A DNA stretch of 64,000 bases from Prorocentrum cordatum (GCA_963575745.1 CAUYUJ010017659.1:1-64000); one strand, 5' to 3'; positions 11,043 through 23,900 are shown, numbered from the stretch's first letter. Numbers and translations are program-made. The notes: generated by a model not told the origin, from the letters alone.

Positions 11043-12070
11043 CCCGAGGGATTGGACGCCAGCACCGGACTCGGAAGCCACTGGCGGTGGTTCGGGCTCC
11101 CCCCCAGACATGATTCGACCAAGCGATTAAGAAATGCCCGGTGGGTCGCATGGCCCCATCGAGAAGTGGACGCATAAAATTTGATTCCCGGTTCGTCGTT
11201 ATCGTCGTCGCCGTCGAGGCCGCCAGGCCGCAGCCAGCGGCCCAGACAAAACGAATGTGTTGTTCATTGTCTTTGTCCGATTTGTTTTTGATTGTTTGGT
11301 CGCATTGCCTCGCCATGTTTTCCCACGACGCGTGCACCGCAGCTCCCGACCCCACAGGGTCTACTTCGCCCCAATCAATTCGACTCGATATCGACGGTGC
11401 CCTGCTCGACACGATCCCACTCCGACATTCCGACGATCCGTTGCGGGCCGATGTCTCTGCATGGCGTTGATATGCACCCTGGCGCAGCCGATCCGACCCG
11501 ATGTCTGCCCCGTGCCAGTGCGGCCCGATCCGACGCACGTTCCGATACTTCTCTGCTGCCCGATTCGGTGTTGACTGATGCTGCTGAGTCCACCCCTGCC
11601 CCCGAGGAGTGGAGTGGAGCGTCCAGGGAGGGAGTGCGAACCGAAGTCCGAAGTCGATTCTTTCCAGGCGAGGTCTACGGAAGTCTCGGCCCACTCCCGG
11701 GGAACCAGTTTTTCATCCTGAGTCGTTTTTTACGGTCCCAGGGCCTGGCGATGGCCTCTAGAGGCCGAAAACAGCGAGAATTCTCCGTCTTGTGTTTTTC
11801 ATCACGTTGGATTTCTGGGTACGGCACCAGACGATTGAGCCAAGTGCGGCAGGCTGAGCTGGAAAGCCCTCGCCATAATTTCCCACGTCGCGGCCCCCAG
11901 GGCCCTCGACCCCATACGGTCAACCCGCATAGTAAGGATGAGCGACTTTCCCAGGTACCCCCTTGCATCCTTCCCCTTCGACCCATCCTCGGCCGCTTCC
12001 GCTGGCGGCGCCCCGCCCGCAGAGTGCCGACATGGCCTTCAAGGCCGCTGCACCCTTCTCGTGCGTCCTT
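11043..12070. other. No gene seen; contains dispersed repeat J
   Basis: No family-like protein is visible. At 11435-11556 a segment rich in GATCCGA blocks (TGGCGCAGCCGATCCGA, then CGTTCCGAT) is shared with 62398-62506. Confidence 0.45.
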
Positions 12071-12352
12071 CTTATACGGGTTGGCCGTGAGCTTTCGGGG
12101 GCCTGCGCGGATGTCCTGGGTCGGCGCGGGAGCTCCCGACGGCACTTGGGGCGCCGCCGCTGGCCCGCTCCGCGCGCCAGGGAGGGTGGGGTGCCCGCGC
12201 CGAACCGAGAACTCCGCGCGGACCTCCAGAAGTTTGCGCTCGTGCGGAGTGCTCCTCCTCCTGATCGGCGGCGAGCGGGGGGGGGATCGCCTGGGCCGTC
12301 TCGGGGTGGACCTGGGGGCTTCCTTCTCGCGCGTCCTTTTTCGACGGGTTGG
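12052..12352. repeat. Foldback (MITE-like) element F1 with flanking direct repeats
   Basis: The left arm near 12088-12128 (GGCCTGCGCGGATGTCCTGG, then GTCGGCGCGGG) is an imperfect inverted copy of the right arm near 12196-12232. The element is flanked by direct repeats of about 31 bp, (CTTCTCG(T/C)GCGTCCTT ... ACGGGTTGGC) at 12052-12082 and 12322-12352. The same arm consensus occurs in the elements near 29.1 and 38.4 kb. Confidence 0.6.
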
Positions 12353-12359
12353 CTACACT

Positions 12360-15300
12360 CCCCGGTTCGCTCGCGGGTCGCCGCAGGCCGATCTGGATCT
12401 TGCCCCGGTGGCCACGGGGTGCGGGAGCGGCGCGGCTGCCAGAGCCGTCGAGAGATCGTGGGCGCGTGGCGCCCGCCGTGGCCTGCCTTGTTTCGGGGGA
12501 ACGCTCGAGAAGGAGATCGACCGCAAATGAATTTGCCCAAACCTTGATTCTTTCGTCAAGTCTACGAAACATACGCAGGATAAACGTTGATCTGAAAAAG
12601 TCCTACGTTTTCATCGAAGACTCGACGGCAAGTTCAGTGTCGGGATAAATGGATTCTGTAGTCGATCCCCCACTCGACACGTAAGTCTCGAGTTCGCTGG
12701 AACTCGGTTTTGCCGACGTTTGTTTGACGAGCACGCCCTGAGTTTTGACGGTTCAGTTATCACGGGATGGTTGAAGAGCTCGCGTCAAATTTCAGATTGG
12801 GTCTCGTCATTTTTTTGGCGGCCCCGTCGAGTCACCCCCAGTCCTCCGAACCCGAGTCTTACGGCCTCCCCGAGTTTTCCAGGTGTCCCAGAGGTCCCTA
12901 GAGAGTGAGGAGACCCAGGCCTCCCCATGGCCTGGGGAGCCAGGACGGTGCAAGCCAGGACTTTTCCAGATCCAGCTCGATAAACGAATGGAGAATGGTT
13001 CTACCCGCACCTGCAGTTTTCTTATGTGGGCCAACTGCCCTGGCTTGTCACAGTCCCAGTTTACGGGGCCGTGCGACCTCCTCGCCTAATGGAAAAACAT
13101 AGCGGCCGGTTCTTGCCGGGGGCCCTGGCCATCTTGGGCAATGTTGCGCCTTTTGGAGGCCATCTTGAAGCCATCTCGGCCCACAAGCCTCGCAAGGACG
13201 CTTCCGAGATGCCCACACTTATTTAAACTGGCACAGTTGTTCCATGGCTTTAGCTTTGGGCGAAACGAGGGGTCTTGATGTCAGGCCCCCCCTCGGAGCC
13301 AGAAAAAAAACTCTTGGGGCGCTCTCGGGGTCGTCTCAAAAGCCCGTCGGCAGCGGAAAGTCGAGAAGAACAACATATGTGAGTTTCCGCATGCGTTTGA
13401 ATAATCTTGGGCTCTCGGAGGCGGCCTTGGGAGGCTCAGGCCACTTGGAGCCGTCTTGTGGCGTTGCCTGGGCCTCTTGTAGGCATGCTGGCGGCTATAT
13501 GGAGTCATCTGAGGCTATCTTGCACGATACTGGAAGCCATCTTGGGATACTTGAGGCCATCCAGACCCAGAGGAAGGGGTAGGGGGAGGGGCAAACTCTT
13601 CCCCGAAGGGACATAATGGGAGTGTAATACTGAACTTGCTGCACCACATACGCCCCGATGGGCTGGTGAGATCGGGGTGCGGCTGGGGGAGGTTCGCTTG
13701 TGTAGAGACTGGGAATTCCGCCAGGTTCCGACAACGATTAGCATGGTTGGCGCAGGACGGAGTTCGCGTTACGCTTGAATCATTTGGCCCCACGGCCAGC
13801 GAGTCCTGCGGGAGGGATGGGAGCGGTGTTTTTCAAGCCCCTTCCACCGAGCGGCTTCCGAAGTCGAGTCACTGGGAATCAGGCCCCCCGCTGCTGTTGT
13901 TAGTAAAGTAGTGGCCGGCCCCAAGCAGTCTCGCGGCGGGCATAGCCCAGGGAGAAGTACAGAATTCGCCCTGGTAGTTTTCTGGACCGAGCTGGCATCA
14001 CTGCAGAGCTGGTCTGGATTTGCGTGTTGACGCATCACAGTTGCCGCGGGCCGCGGGAAAGGATCATCGATCCCGCCACATCTGGGCCTCAATCTACTCG
14101 TGTCGCCCCGTGTCTTTGCCGCTGACCCGCGCTCCTCTGCCCTCGTGCCTCCTTGCCCCAGCGCGCCCCCCCGTCGCTCGACCATCGCCAGTCCACATGC
14201 GGCAGCGGGCTAAAACAAAAATGTTTTTTGCCGCTGGACGTGACCCACCTCGAAGTACAAACAGAGGCGTAAACATAGACTTTTGGTAGTCTGAGGGGTG
14301 TTCGGGTGTGCGTGCAGTGCCGTGTTCTTCTGCGGGCGCGCAGGAGCAGGGGCGGATCACAGAGAAAAAAGGGAAAGGTGCTGAGGGCAAACGCCATCGC
14401 ACGTGCAGCGTGTGGAGTTTTGCTAACCTCTGAAATGCATGTTGCAGGAGACGCGTCGCATCCCAACCGTCAACCCCCACGCCGTGGTAGGTAGGCACGG
14501 TGTCTGCCAGAGGAGGGCGAGTTGAGACACCGGTAGTTGGCCTTTGGGGGGGGGGGGGGGCCCACGTCGCCACGGCTGGGCGCAGCTCGGGAAAGTGGTG
14601 CGTCTGAGACTGGACCCCGGGAGGAGTCTTGGGATCGATTGTGGGTTGCCGACGTCTCAATTCGCCCTGCTCCAATTCGGGGGGGGGGGCAGGACAGCAG
14701 GGTGCCAGGGTGCCTCTCGGACAGCAGGGCGCCGGCGTGCCTCTCGGACAGCCCGGCGTCTGGGTGCCTCGTGGGCTTCGGAGTGTCGTGATCGGCCTAT
14801 CGATGCGCCTCTCGGTCAGAATCTGCTGCTGCCGATCTCCGCAGCTTTCAGCCGAGCGTGCGAGCGCGCGGAGGAGTCAGCGGAGCAAGGAGGGGCTGTG
14901 GGGTCGAATGCCATCGGCACCGAGTGCCGAGCGGGGGAGGAGGCGGAGGAAGAAGAGTGAGAATAGGGGGAGGTGGAGGAGTAGGAGGGGAAAACAGCAG
15001 AGAGGAAGGGGGAACAGGGAGGAGGAGGAGGAGGAGGAGGAGGAGGAGGAGGAGGAGGAGGAGGAGGAGGAGGAGGAAGAGGAAGAGGAAGAGGAAGAGA
15101 AGGCATGGGCAGAAAGGGAGCAGGTGGCAGAGGAGGCTGGAGGAGCACGAGCAGCAGCAGCGGCAGCAGGAGGTGGTAGAGGAGGAGGGTCACTGCCCGT
15201 AGAGGGAAGAGGTCCAGGGGGATAGAGGAAAATGTTGGTGGGGTCGCCCATCGCGCCCCCAGGGGCTCAGAATCGGTGGATGTGGAACGATCTGGCGATC

Positions 15301-16300
15301 GTGAAGCCGCCGATCGTTCGAGGTTGAACGGTCCACGCGGCGTCAGAAACCAACGCCGGGGTCGTCATGACGCGAACCTGCCGTGAGGGCCACGCCTTTT
15401 CTCCTCACCCCCTCTAGCGGGATGCGGAGTTGCTGCCCCGCCGACATCGGGACGGCCCCCTTCCACTCCTCCATCCCCGGGCTGCTACAGACCCAGCAGC
15501 CTGCCCAGCGATTTTGGTTTTTCTCCAGGAGCTTGGGCAAGCAGCCCCAGGCAGTGAGTTCCTTCCAGGACTCGAGGCCCTCAGACAAAGAACTGCGGCC
15601 CGTGAGGCTGCGTGAGGTTCATGTTTGGTGATTTTCCTTCGGGGGGCATCATGATAAAACCCCCCGCCCTGATGGCCTCTACCTCCCAGATCCCCGAAGG
15701 CATGATGTTTTCAGCCAGCAGTGGTTCCTCGATCCGATCTGGGCCTGCAGAGCCCGTTATCGGGCCCCTGGGCCATCAACAATGTACCAGTGGTGAAAGA
15801 CTGCTTCCAGGAAGGGGTCGGGACATCTTGGGGCGCGCATTGAAAAAAACATGATCGTCGGATGTCAGGGCCAGGTTTCGTTTCGATTCCAACGATCCGG
15901 ATCGGCCCCGTCCTCATCGAACTTGAAACGCTAGCTACTGTCTCGAGTTCCCTTGTCGATCCGATTTTCTTCGGCATGGCTTGTCACCGATCCGGCTTCC
16001 GATTCAGGAGAGGCATCTACCTCTCAATGAAGAGCGGGAAGCCCCTGTTCCTGAACGGCGGCCAGACGACGACCGACAGCACAAACACCTACCACTCAAA
16101 TCTTTGACATGGCAGGGTCACCAACACGAGCGTTCACCATTCCCACCAAGGGCCGCGATCTCACTCAAGCGAATTACCATCCGACGCTCAATCACTGAGC
16201 GAATACCTCCAACAAGTTATCATCGACGCCGCTGCAGTCAGCAGCGCAAGGGGGCCAGAAGCAAACCGAGAACCAGGCAGCGGAGCAGAGCGATTGCACT
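12360..16300. other. Mostly non-coding; dispersed repeat and GGA array
   Basis: At 13495-13680 a CATCTTG-rich stretch leads into GGGGGAGGGGCAAAC and then ACGCCCCGATGGGCTGGT; this arrangement is shared with 33720-33945. A GGA microsatellite lies at 14935-15180. The rest has no recognisable protein. The Ser/Pro/Arg-rich ORFs have no domain. Confidence 0.45.
14935..15180. repeat. GGA microsatellite
   Basis: Nearly pure (GGA)n from about 15017 to 15100 with GGA/GCA-rich shoulders. It yields spurious poly-Glu, poly-Arg and poly-Ser frames. Confidence 0.95.
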
Positions 16301-16319
16301 ATTCATAGCACGCCGACGC

Positions 16320-18560
16320 CGAACCACCAACGACGACCACCAAACCCGCAGCTGAGCAAGTTCATGCAGCAGGAGATCCGCGCGCAGAAGCGAAGAACTC
16401 GAAGAACCCAGATAGGAAACGAACTCGAGCAGCTCATAGACCTGAAAAGCATCGCGTGCGTCAAGACACAGAAAGCGGATCCCCATTTACCCACATGACA
16501 TACCAACATGGTTTCGAACGCACGACGCGACAAGACATTGCATACGTTTGTTCGCAGACTTACTCGAACATCTTCCCAGCCCAACTGCAGAAACGGCAAA
16601 CGTAAGCAGTTGGCATTTCACAATTCGACGGGCCGCGAAACAAGGCGACCCGCTCAACTCCCCACTCATTGACCCTCTACAGCAGCGGGAGCTTGCTCTC
16701 GAAGCCCAGTGTCAGCTGCAGGCTGCGGGCAACCTCCCCATGCCGCGTGCCCGGCACGGGCCAGAGGCGCGTTCGGAAGGGTCAACAACGGAAACAGTTC
16801 CGCACCAGAGTTCGGGGCCCGCTCGCGCTCCCGTGCCGCACCGCCCCATCGTGTCCCTGCCCCAGCTGTGTGGACAGGAAGCGCCAGGGCCTGGGGAGAG
16901 GAAAACCCAGGTAGCCGTACCATTCAGCCTCGCCCTTACGAGGAATTGCACCAACAAGGGGAGAAGCGAGGAGTGTCTCACCTCCACCTCCCAAAATATG
17001 TCAAATAAGCATTAGCAGCAACCTGCCCAGCATTCCTAGCCCCACCTTCAAGGCGAGCGGCGCTAGCACGACCAAACGCGCACCTACCCCACGTGGTGTT
17101 ATGAGCGCAGCCGTTGGCGATCCTCTACGTGCCCTTCTACGCGACCTCATGGGTGCCACAAGTGTTTGTACAAGCGTGGCGGACAACAGTCGAGCTTCAC
17201 ACCGGACAACAGTCGACACTGTGAAGGCAGCAGGGCTTGTTCCCGAAAAAGATGGAAGTGGAGAACAGGCCTCAACGATGTTTGCAATGGAAGAGGCGGC
17301 AAGAGAATGTGGTGCAAGAGGGCACGCTTCAAAAAACACGGTTGTATGCGCCCTTGTGGCCAGCAAATATTCTTTACAGATGAGAGAAGAGGCAACGACG
17401 GCGACGACGATGACGAGGAGGAGGGAGGCACATTTTGCTGGCCAGACACGCCTGATGTTGGCCCACAGGGCGCCAGATGGCACCGGTGGACAGGTAAATA
17501 CATTTCAGCAAAATGCTACAATGCGAAGCCCCCTGTAGCCGCGAGCCTCGCGACCTTGAAAGCCCGTGGAAACTCCCACAGGCACTGCCCGCACGGCGCT
17601 GGTGGCCGCGGGGCTGTGAGATTACTGGCTGCTGTTAAGTGCGAATGTTCCCGCAGCACGTGTTGATGGCGTTCCTTGTGGGGCCAAGTAGGGGTGATCT
17701 CTTCCCAGCGCCCTCTACAGCACATACTTGCCCTGTTGGCCGCCGACTGGCAGAAGATGGAGAAGGCAGTCCACTTCTGGTTTACCACACGCGACTACGC
17801 CGACGACAAGCTCCTGCGCAGCTCGACGTCGTACGCGCAGGATGGCCCACGTATTCAAGCTGCACCCTGGCAAGACCAAACTCATCAGCAACAAGACGAA
17901 ACGGACTGGAAGAGTGAGCTCGCACAGCACGCGTCCAAGGACTGAACATCGACAGTCTTCGAACAGCTGCGAGGGCGCCGTTCAGGTCGCACAGGCAACA
18001 GCTGACCAGCAGACACTGCCCACTGGCACACCGACCCCTTCTCTTCAACATCATAATCATACCGACAGGACTCCTACGAAGCAAAGCAAGTCTGTCACGG
18101 AGTCCTTCTGGCAGCAGTTGCAGGGGACACAGCGACGCATGCTTCGCATGATATCAGGACGTCTCGACGGCGTACCGTGCACCAGGCAGCCCCCCGCATT
18201 AGCCAGGAAAGCCAGGGTGCCGACGGCACGAGCGCAGAAGCAAGGGACATCGACCCCTGCGCCAACAGCACTAGCGACGGCGCGGACAGAGGCCCGCTCC
18301 GGCACGACGCCACCGCGGCGGCAGGCCGGCTCATCGAACACGACGACGACACCGCAAATGTAGATGTGAAGCCTCGGGTGGATTACACTGACCTTGCGAC
18401 GCGGCGCTCAGAGCATCTCATGAGGCATCGCTGGATCGTCATCTGGGCAGCGAGGGACAAACGGGAGACATGGCGCATGGTCTTCAGGGTTCCAACCACG
18501 AGCGCTCACGGTGGACGTGGAGAGCAAATTCAGTGGCAATCAGTGGCAAATTCAGCTGCG
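16320..18560 (+). mobile_element. Decayed LINE (non-LTR retrotransposon) coding region
   Basis: LINE proteins copy their own RNA at a nicked target. From 16322 the text LSKFMQQEIRAQKRRTRRTQ resembles the linker between endonuclease and RT. FTIRRAAKQGDPLNSPLI with KQGDPL at 16638-16655 is RT block B. RDYADDKLL with YADD at 17796-17807 is the catalytic block. FKLHPGKTKLISNKTKRTG is the usual block after it. GTQRRMLRMISG (about 18127-18160) and VDYTDLATRRSEHL ... WRMV (about 18378-18485) are C-terminal landmarks. Frames shift between blocks and stops interrupt them. Blocks B and C are about 1.1 kb apart instead of about 0.25 kb, so roughly 0.8-0.9 kb appears to be inserted between 16.7 and 17.65 kb. 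No endonuclease catalytic motifs are recognised upstream, and the ends are not defined. The element is surely inactive. Confidence 0.7.
16700..17650. other. Segment separating the LINE RT blocks
   Basis: This stretch sits between RT block B and the YADD block and has no RT homology. A plus-strand frame (17166-17666) contains a Cys/acidic-rich section (HGCMRPCGQ, DDDDEEEGG), and an overlapping frame is Ala/Thr-rich. It is most likely sequence inserted into the LINE. No family is recognised. Confidence 0.35.
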
Positions 18561-18669
18561 ACGACGACGTGTTCGCATACCTTCAACGCCACAGATCCGA
18601 TCTACGCGCCCACACCTACCTCTGCGAAGGGCCAACCGACCGTCCTTTCTGGGGGTCGCACGGCCTAAG

Positions 18670-21490
18670 ACAAGCTTTCCTCGTTAACCCTCGAACGCCT
18701 GTGCACCGACACCCGTGCACTTTGAATGCACGTCGACGTTGGCAGTTAGGATTTCATCCTCTTCCCCTCCGTCATGACCTTCGTAGTTGTCCCGTGGTCC
18801 CACTGCATGTTTGTGTTTAGTCACTGAGGCTATGGCCTCACTCGCCTGGTCTTCGACGCGCCCGGGCGGCTGTTCGCAGTGGTGGTCGTTCGTTTGTTCG
18901 TTCGTTCGTCCTCCTCCCTCCCTCTTGTCTTCCTCCTGCCTCACCAGCGCCGCCTCTGGCGCGCTCCGCGCGCTGGTGAGAAGGGTCCACCGCTCAACCG
19001 AGAGATCCGCGCGGAACTCCAAACATTTGTGTTCATACAGTTTTTTCGTCTAGGCCATCCACTCTCGAGCCTGGCCTAAGCTCTTGCGTCGCAAACCCTC
19101 GGGCATACCCCCTGCGTCTCTCCCCAGACGCGGCTAGCCAGTGCCCGTCCGAGGAAAACGCAAGGACCCTCATCTGCCTCGGCCGCCGTTGCACCCTTCG
19201 ACGTCTGGAGAGCCTCGGGCCCGAGTGGCCTCGGACACCTGTAACTCCGGTGCACAAGGGGTCATGATAGTGATACGCTGCAAGGCCCCCAGGGGTTTTC
19301 AACATGTGCTCATGTTCCACACGGGCTGCAGAAACCACACGGGCTGCAGAATCGAGGGCCGCTAGAAGCTCCAGAATTCCGGGAACGTATCTTGAGCCAA
19401 TCGCATCATGCCATCATTCTCGTCCTACTAATTGCTCTTGAGCCTTGGTTCGCCCTTTAATAGGGCGTTCGAGGCCCTTGCCGGGGCCTAGGACCACGAA
19501 ATGAAGAGTTGGTCCCAGGGAAAGCCTCAGGGACCAGGGAAAGAGCTGGTCCCAGGACACCTGTCCATCCATTGTAATTCGAACAGGTATTCCCTCCCCT
19601 CCTCGCCCCTCCTTGCTTGGACGGCATCGTATATTGCGTAGATGGCCAGGCGGTGGGGCAAAGACCCCAGGAGAATCAGCATGATATCCTGGGTCGTCGT
19701 TCTCTCCACGAACCCCCTCCCGTCGACGCCTCCCCCTCCCCAAGCCCCCTCGTCTCTTCGTCTCTCCCTCGTCGGAGCGCGGACGAGGACGACGTCGACG
19801 GAGACAGCGGCGGCGTCGGCGCCCGCGGCAGCAGCTGCGGCGCCGCTGACGACAACTACAGCCAGTACGCTGAGACCAGTGCGCACTCGGGGTTTGGAAG
19901 GGACTCTCTGCTCCTCGGGTCCTCACACGGTTGCTCCTCTGATGCCCACTGTGCACCCGTGGGCCTCGGGGGCCACAGGGGGCCTTCGTTTCTTCCGCGG
20001 CGCTCCTGATGGTAGCCGCTCGACTGCACCACTGCGGCGGCGAGTGACAGCGAGGGCGGCTGCGACGACGGCGGCCGTGCTTCGTGGCGGCGGCGGCGCC
20101 GCCGCCCGAGGCCGGGACTGCGCGTGGATCGTGCCCCGGGGCGCGGGTTCCCGGGAGCGCCGGGCCAGCGAGCTGGTGCAGCAGCAGTTCATCGCCGCGC
20201 CCTCGGCGGCGGTCGTCGTCGTCCGCCGTCGGCGACGAGGAGGCACAACTTTTTTTTGTTGATCTCGTCGCAGCTCGGCAGAGCGATCCGAACGCGCGCT
20301 CGTAGGAACCGTGGGCGCACGGCCTGCTAGTTAAGCGGCAGCGTGAGGAGAGGAGGCGGGGAGGGGCGGCCGCGGAGAAAAGGCGGAGGAGGAGGGCAGT
20401 CACCACGGAGCGAAGAGGCAAAACACAGAGAGAAAAGACGATCAAGCACGAGCAAGCAGAAAAGACGATCAAGCACGACGATGAAGCACGAGAAAAGACG
20501 ATCAAGCACGACAGAAACACAGAGAGGCGACATTATCACCACGAGACCGCAGTCCAGTGGGGTCCTTCGCGGCCTCGCGCCCGCAGGGTGGCATGCGGGC
20601 TTGGGTCGCGCCCTCCTGCCTCGTGCCTCTGATCCAGCTCCTTCCGAGCGCCCTGAATGCCCAGCCAGGCCGGGAGGGCGCACATCGAAGACGAACAAGC
20701 GGCGTAACTAAACTCAATTTTTCGACGCTGCGCGCGGAGTTCTTGGCTCTGCGCTGGGCCCCCCTGGCGGCGTCCCGCGCGTCGAAAGTTTGAGTTTATG
20801 CCGTTGTTTGTTTCTCTGGCGTACCAGTCTCCTGGGCCCTGGATGGGCCAGGCCAGGAGCGGTGCTGGTGCAGAGTTGTCGTCTTCTGTTTTCGTCGTTC
20901 TTGTCCCGTCCCGGCGGCCTGGGCCTGAGTCAGATGTCGCCGCGGCTTTGTCCGAATCCGATCGCCTACCCGTACCCTGACGGGTCGTCGAGCCCCGTGC
21001 TCGGTCGCCCGCAAGGGCGCGACTACAGCCGCGTTGGACGCGTCGTCGTGGTCTTGCCCCAGGATGGTTTATTCTTTGGGGCTCGGCGCGAAGGCGTAAA
21101 GGTGGCCGCGCGTCACGTGGTTTGAAGCGAGAAGTGCGGCCACCTAGCTTTTGCTATGAGACGCCCTTACCGCAGACACTTTCTCCCCTGTCCCTCATAC
21201 AGCACTCCCCCGTGCCGCACCACCAGACGGGTCCGCAGGCCCTGCCAGGCGCTTCGCTTGCGGCTTCCTTGCAATTCACCACCCTGGAAGCAAAGACGCT
21301 TTGACAGATACAAGGATGGATGGAGGACTGGTGGTTTTCAAGGATCGAGGGCTGGTGGTTTCCAAACCGCGGCTGTCGCCTTGGAGGCGCGCGCAGTGTA
21401 TTGGCGTACTGTACGTGTCCTGGGCCCCCCCCTTGGAGTTCAGGGAATGTGAGTTGGGGCGGCGGAGCGGGCGGTTTTCGGGACCCGCCC
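18670..21490. other. No clear gene
   Basis: GC-rich DNA without a recognisable gene. One frame at 19617-20009 (130 codons, acidic/Ser-rich, with SADEDDVDGDSGG and AADDNYSQYAETSA) has a plausible composition but no motif, and overlaps frames of equal length. AAGACGATCAAGCACGA is repeated at 20430-20510. Confidence 0.35.
20700..20797. repeat. Short foldback element F4
   Basis: TAAACTCAATTTTTCGACGC near 20707 is mirrored by GCGTCGAAAGTTTGAGTTTA near 20778, with GCGCGGAGTTCTTGGCTCTG after the left arm. It resembles the other foldbacks in having a GCGCGGA...TTGG arm, but is shorter. Confidence 0.5.
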
Positions 21491-21495
21491 GTCGC

Positions 21496-21713
21496 GCGGA
21501 CTAAACTCACTGCAGTCGTGGAACCAGAACACATCTGATCTATCCAGCGGCCTTCCGCCCATCCTGCCACCGTGCCTGGGTGGTGGGTCAGAGGCCTCAT
21601 GGATGCGGACTAAACTCACTGCAGTCGTGGAACTAGAACACATCTGATCTATCTAGCGGCCTTCCGCCCATCCTGCCACCGTGCCTGGGTGGTGGGTCAG
21701 AGGCCTCATGGAT
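21496..21713. repeat. Perfect-phase 109-bp tandem duplication
   Basis: Copy 1 (21496-21604) and copy 2 (21605-21713) both start GCGGACTAAACTCACTGCAG and differ at about two bases. The last part of copy 2 is the 5' end of the GGCCTCTTGG block that follows, so the duplication took in the block's first ~30 bp. Confidence 0.93.
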
Positions 21714-22361
21714 GCTGGTTGCGATCTCGCGTTTGGCCTCTCGGGGGCCTCTTACAGGCAGCTTCGGGGCCTATTCGTGCTTTTGGGGGGCCTCTTGGGG
21801 CCTCTTGGGGGCCTCCCTGGTGATGCTGGGAAGCCTCTTGAGGGCCTCCCTGGTGATGCTGGGCGCTCTTGGGGCCTCTTGAGGCCTTCGCGGGGCCTCC
21901 TGGGGGCCTCTTGGGGCGCAAGGCTTGAACTTCAGCTTCGAGGTCCCCTTCTTGGTCCCTTTGGGGGCCGTCTTGGGGCCCTCTTGGGGGTCTCTTGGGC
22001 CGTCTTAGGGCGGTCTCGAAGGCGAGAAGGCCAAACACCTTCAAGAAACACATGACAATCAATGATTTTGGCCTCTTGGGGCCCTCTTGGGAGGCCTCTT
22101 GGAGGTTTTGGCGTCACGGGTCCCTGTTGGATCGTCTCAGCGGCCTCTTGGGGCCCTGTTGGCCCGTCATGGGGCCCTCAGGGGGCTGAACAAGTCATGC
22201 GACAAGACGCGGCAAGCCCCAGGGAAACTGCGCAAAGCCCCAGAAGATTTGGCAATTTGGGGCCCGGGCTCCGTAAAGACTCTTCAGGACTGAGGCTCAG
22301 GGGATTGGGCAAAGGACTTGAGGGCACGCCAGCTCCGTGCTCAGGGCACGATGGCAGATAG
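21676..22361 (+). repeat. GGCCTCTTGG block G1
   Basis: Starts CCACCGTGCCTGGGTGGTGG and ends CAGGGCACGATGGCAGATAG. The interior is a degenerate repeat of GGCCTCTTGGGG, broken by two A/T-richer spacers near 21920 and 22020-22070. The 3' portion includes GCGACAAGACGCGGCAAGCC and CTGAGGCTCAGG. The same ends and order occur in G2, so this is a defined repeat unit and not merely simple sequence. Confidence 0.75.
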
Positions 22362-23900
22362 TTTTAATTTGTGAGTTAGGATTGGCGCATGGAGCCGGAA
22401 AGCATAGCTCTCGCAGCTGGATTGCCCCCCAAGGGGGCCAGCGGACCCTCAGAACTCTGGATCCATATACGCCTTGACTGGTCCGAGCCCGTTTCGCTTG
22501 GGACATCACCACAATGTTGGGCTCGGAGATGTCCTAACCTGAGGTTGTCCAGCCAATTTCGCTCGAGACTGAGGTATCCTCGCAACTCTGGGCTCAGAGA
22601 TGTCCTGATCTCGCTGTCGCTGGTGACCGACTCATTTGACAACTGGGAATTCTTGTCAAATGGGCAATCGGGGAGGCTGAAATTAGTTTCGCTGCCTATT
22701 GCAAAGTTGACAATTGTGGCCGATTGACAAATGGGCAAAGTTCGCTGGACATTTTATTCGGCGAGATGCCCCTCCTGTGCTGGGGAGGGATAGGGCGGGA
22801 ATAAATTCGCTCGCCAATGGCCCGAACGGGTGGGAGGATTCTCATGGCTGTTGTTGTTGCGTGGCGTCTCGTCGGAGATGAGGCCCGACGTTGCCCCATC
22901 AATCAGGCTACGGCTGCTGTATTCGCATTGACTCCGCGCTGAAAGGTGTAAAATCACCCAGTTTTGAAGGCCGGCGGATTCGGAAGGCATGCAGCGTCAC
23001 ATCGTGTTCCCGTCAGTCATCACCCGCCAAACCACCCCAACCCAACCCGAAGGCTCCAAGTTGCCGTCCGTTCCCAGTGGGGGGGGGGGCGTCGGGGAAC
23101 ATTAAAGACACACATGCACGGAACCCGTACCCCCCCAACCCGAACTTTGGGTCTTCGGGTTGGGTTGGGGTCGTATGGTATGTGGTCAGTCAGAAGCCAG
23201 CGATACGCCAGCACCAGATTTGGCCGGGCCTTCTCTTGGCGCTCGGCCCTGGGCCCATGAGATCTCTGGATCACCGGACCCTGAGAGGCCGCCCGCGGCC
23301 CGCCGACGACGCCATCGACGACGCCCGCCGCCACCTGGCGCCGCCGCCATCGCCGCCGCCGCCGCCGTCGTCGCCGTCGTCGACGACGACGACGACGCCG
23401 ACGTCAACGATGACGATGATGACGACGGCGACGACGACGGCGACGGCGACGGCGACAGCGACGGCGACTGGGGAGGTGGAGGCGCCGTTGGCGCCAGCGC
23501 CGGCGACAGCGCCGGCGGGGGCGCCGTTGACGGTGGCGATGGCGGTGCCGCCCGACGACGGAGGCGTCGACGACGTCGCCCGTCGCACCGAGGAAGTGGC
23601 CAGGCAGGAGGTCACGCCGAGCTCGGGCGCCGCCGCAGCGGGTGCGCGGCGCCTCGGCCTGCACGCCGGCGGCGCGCATGAGGAGGAGGCGCCCCACGCC
23701 CTGGGGCGGTGCCGGGCGCCGCTTGGGGCCTTCCTCTCAGGGTCAAGCAGTGGCGAATCTTCTGGCGGTTCGAACGGCATGTTCTGGGAGCACGTCTTGC
23801 TGAGACTGTCTTGCTTCAATGCATCGATGTTATAGTCTCAGAGCTTAGCGGTTGTCCTGAGATCAGTGCTTCACTGAGGATGTGTGGTAGCAGGCCTACA
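22362..23900. other. No clear gene; GAC/GCC trinucleotide tract
   Basis: 22488-22612 has an imperfect internal duplication built on TTTCGCT and TGGGCTC(G/A)GAGATGTCCT. At 23340-23480 a (GAC)n/(GCC)n tract dominates and opens several frames (poly-Thr, poly-Asp, poly-Ala). The 22891-23835 frame runs through it with no domain. Confidence 0.5.

Noticed and set aside
19388-19400. CTTGAGCCAA resembling the reverse of the SL 3' end
   Set aside because: Only about 10 bases match and the rest of the leader is absent; chance is enough.
23271-23819. Asp/Ala/Thr-rich ORFs around 23.3-23.8 kb
   Set aside because: Driven by a GAC/GCC trinucleotide tract, with open frames on both strands and no domain.
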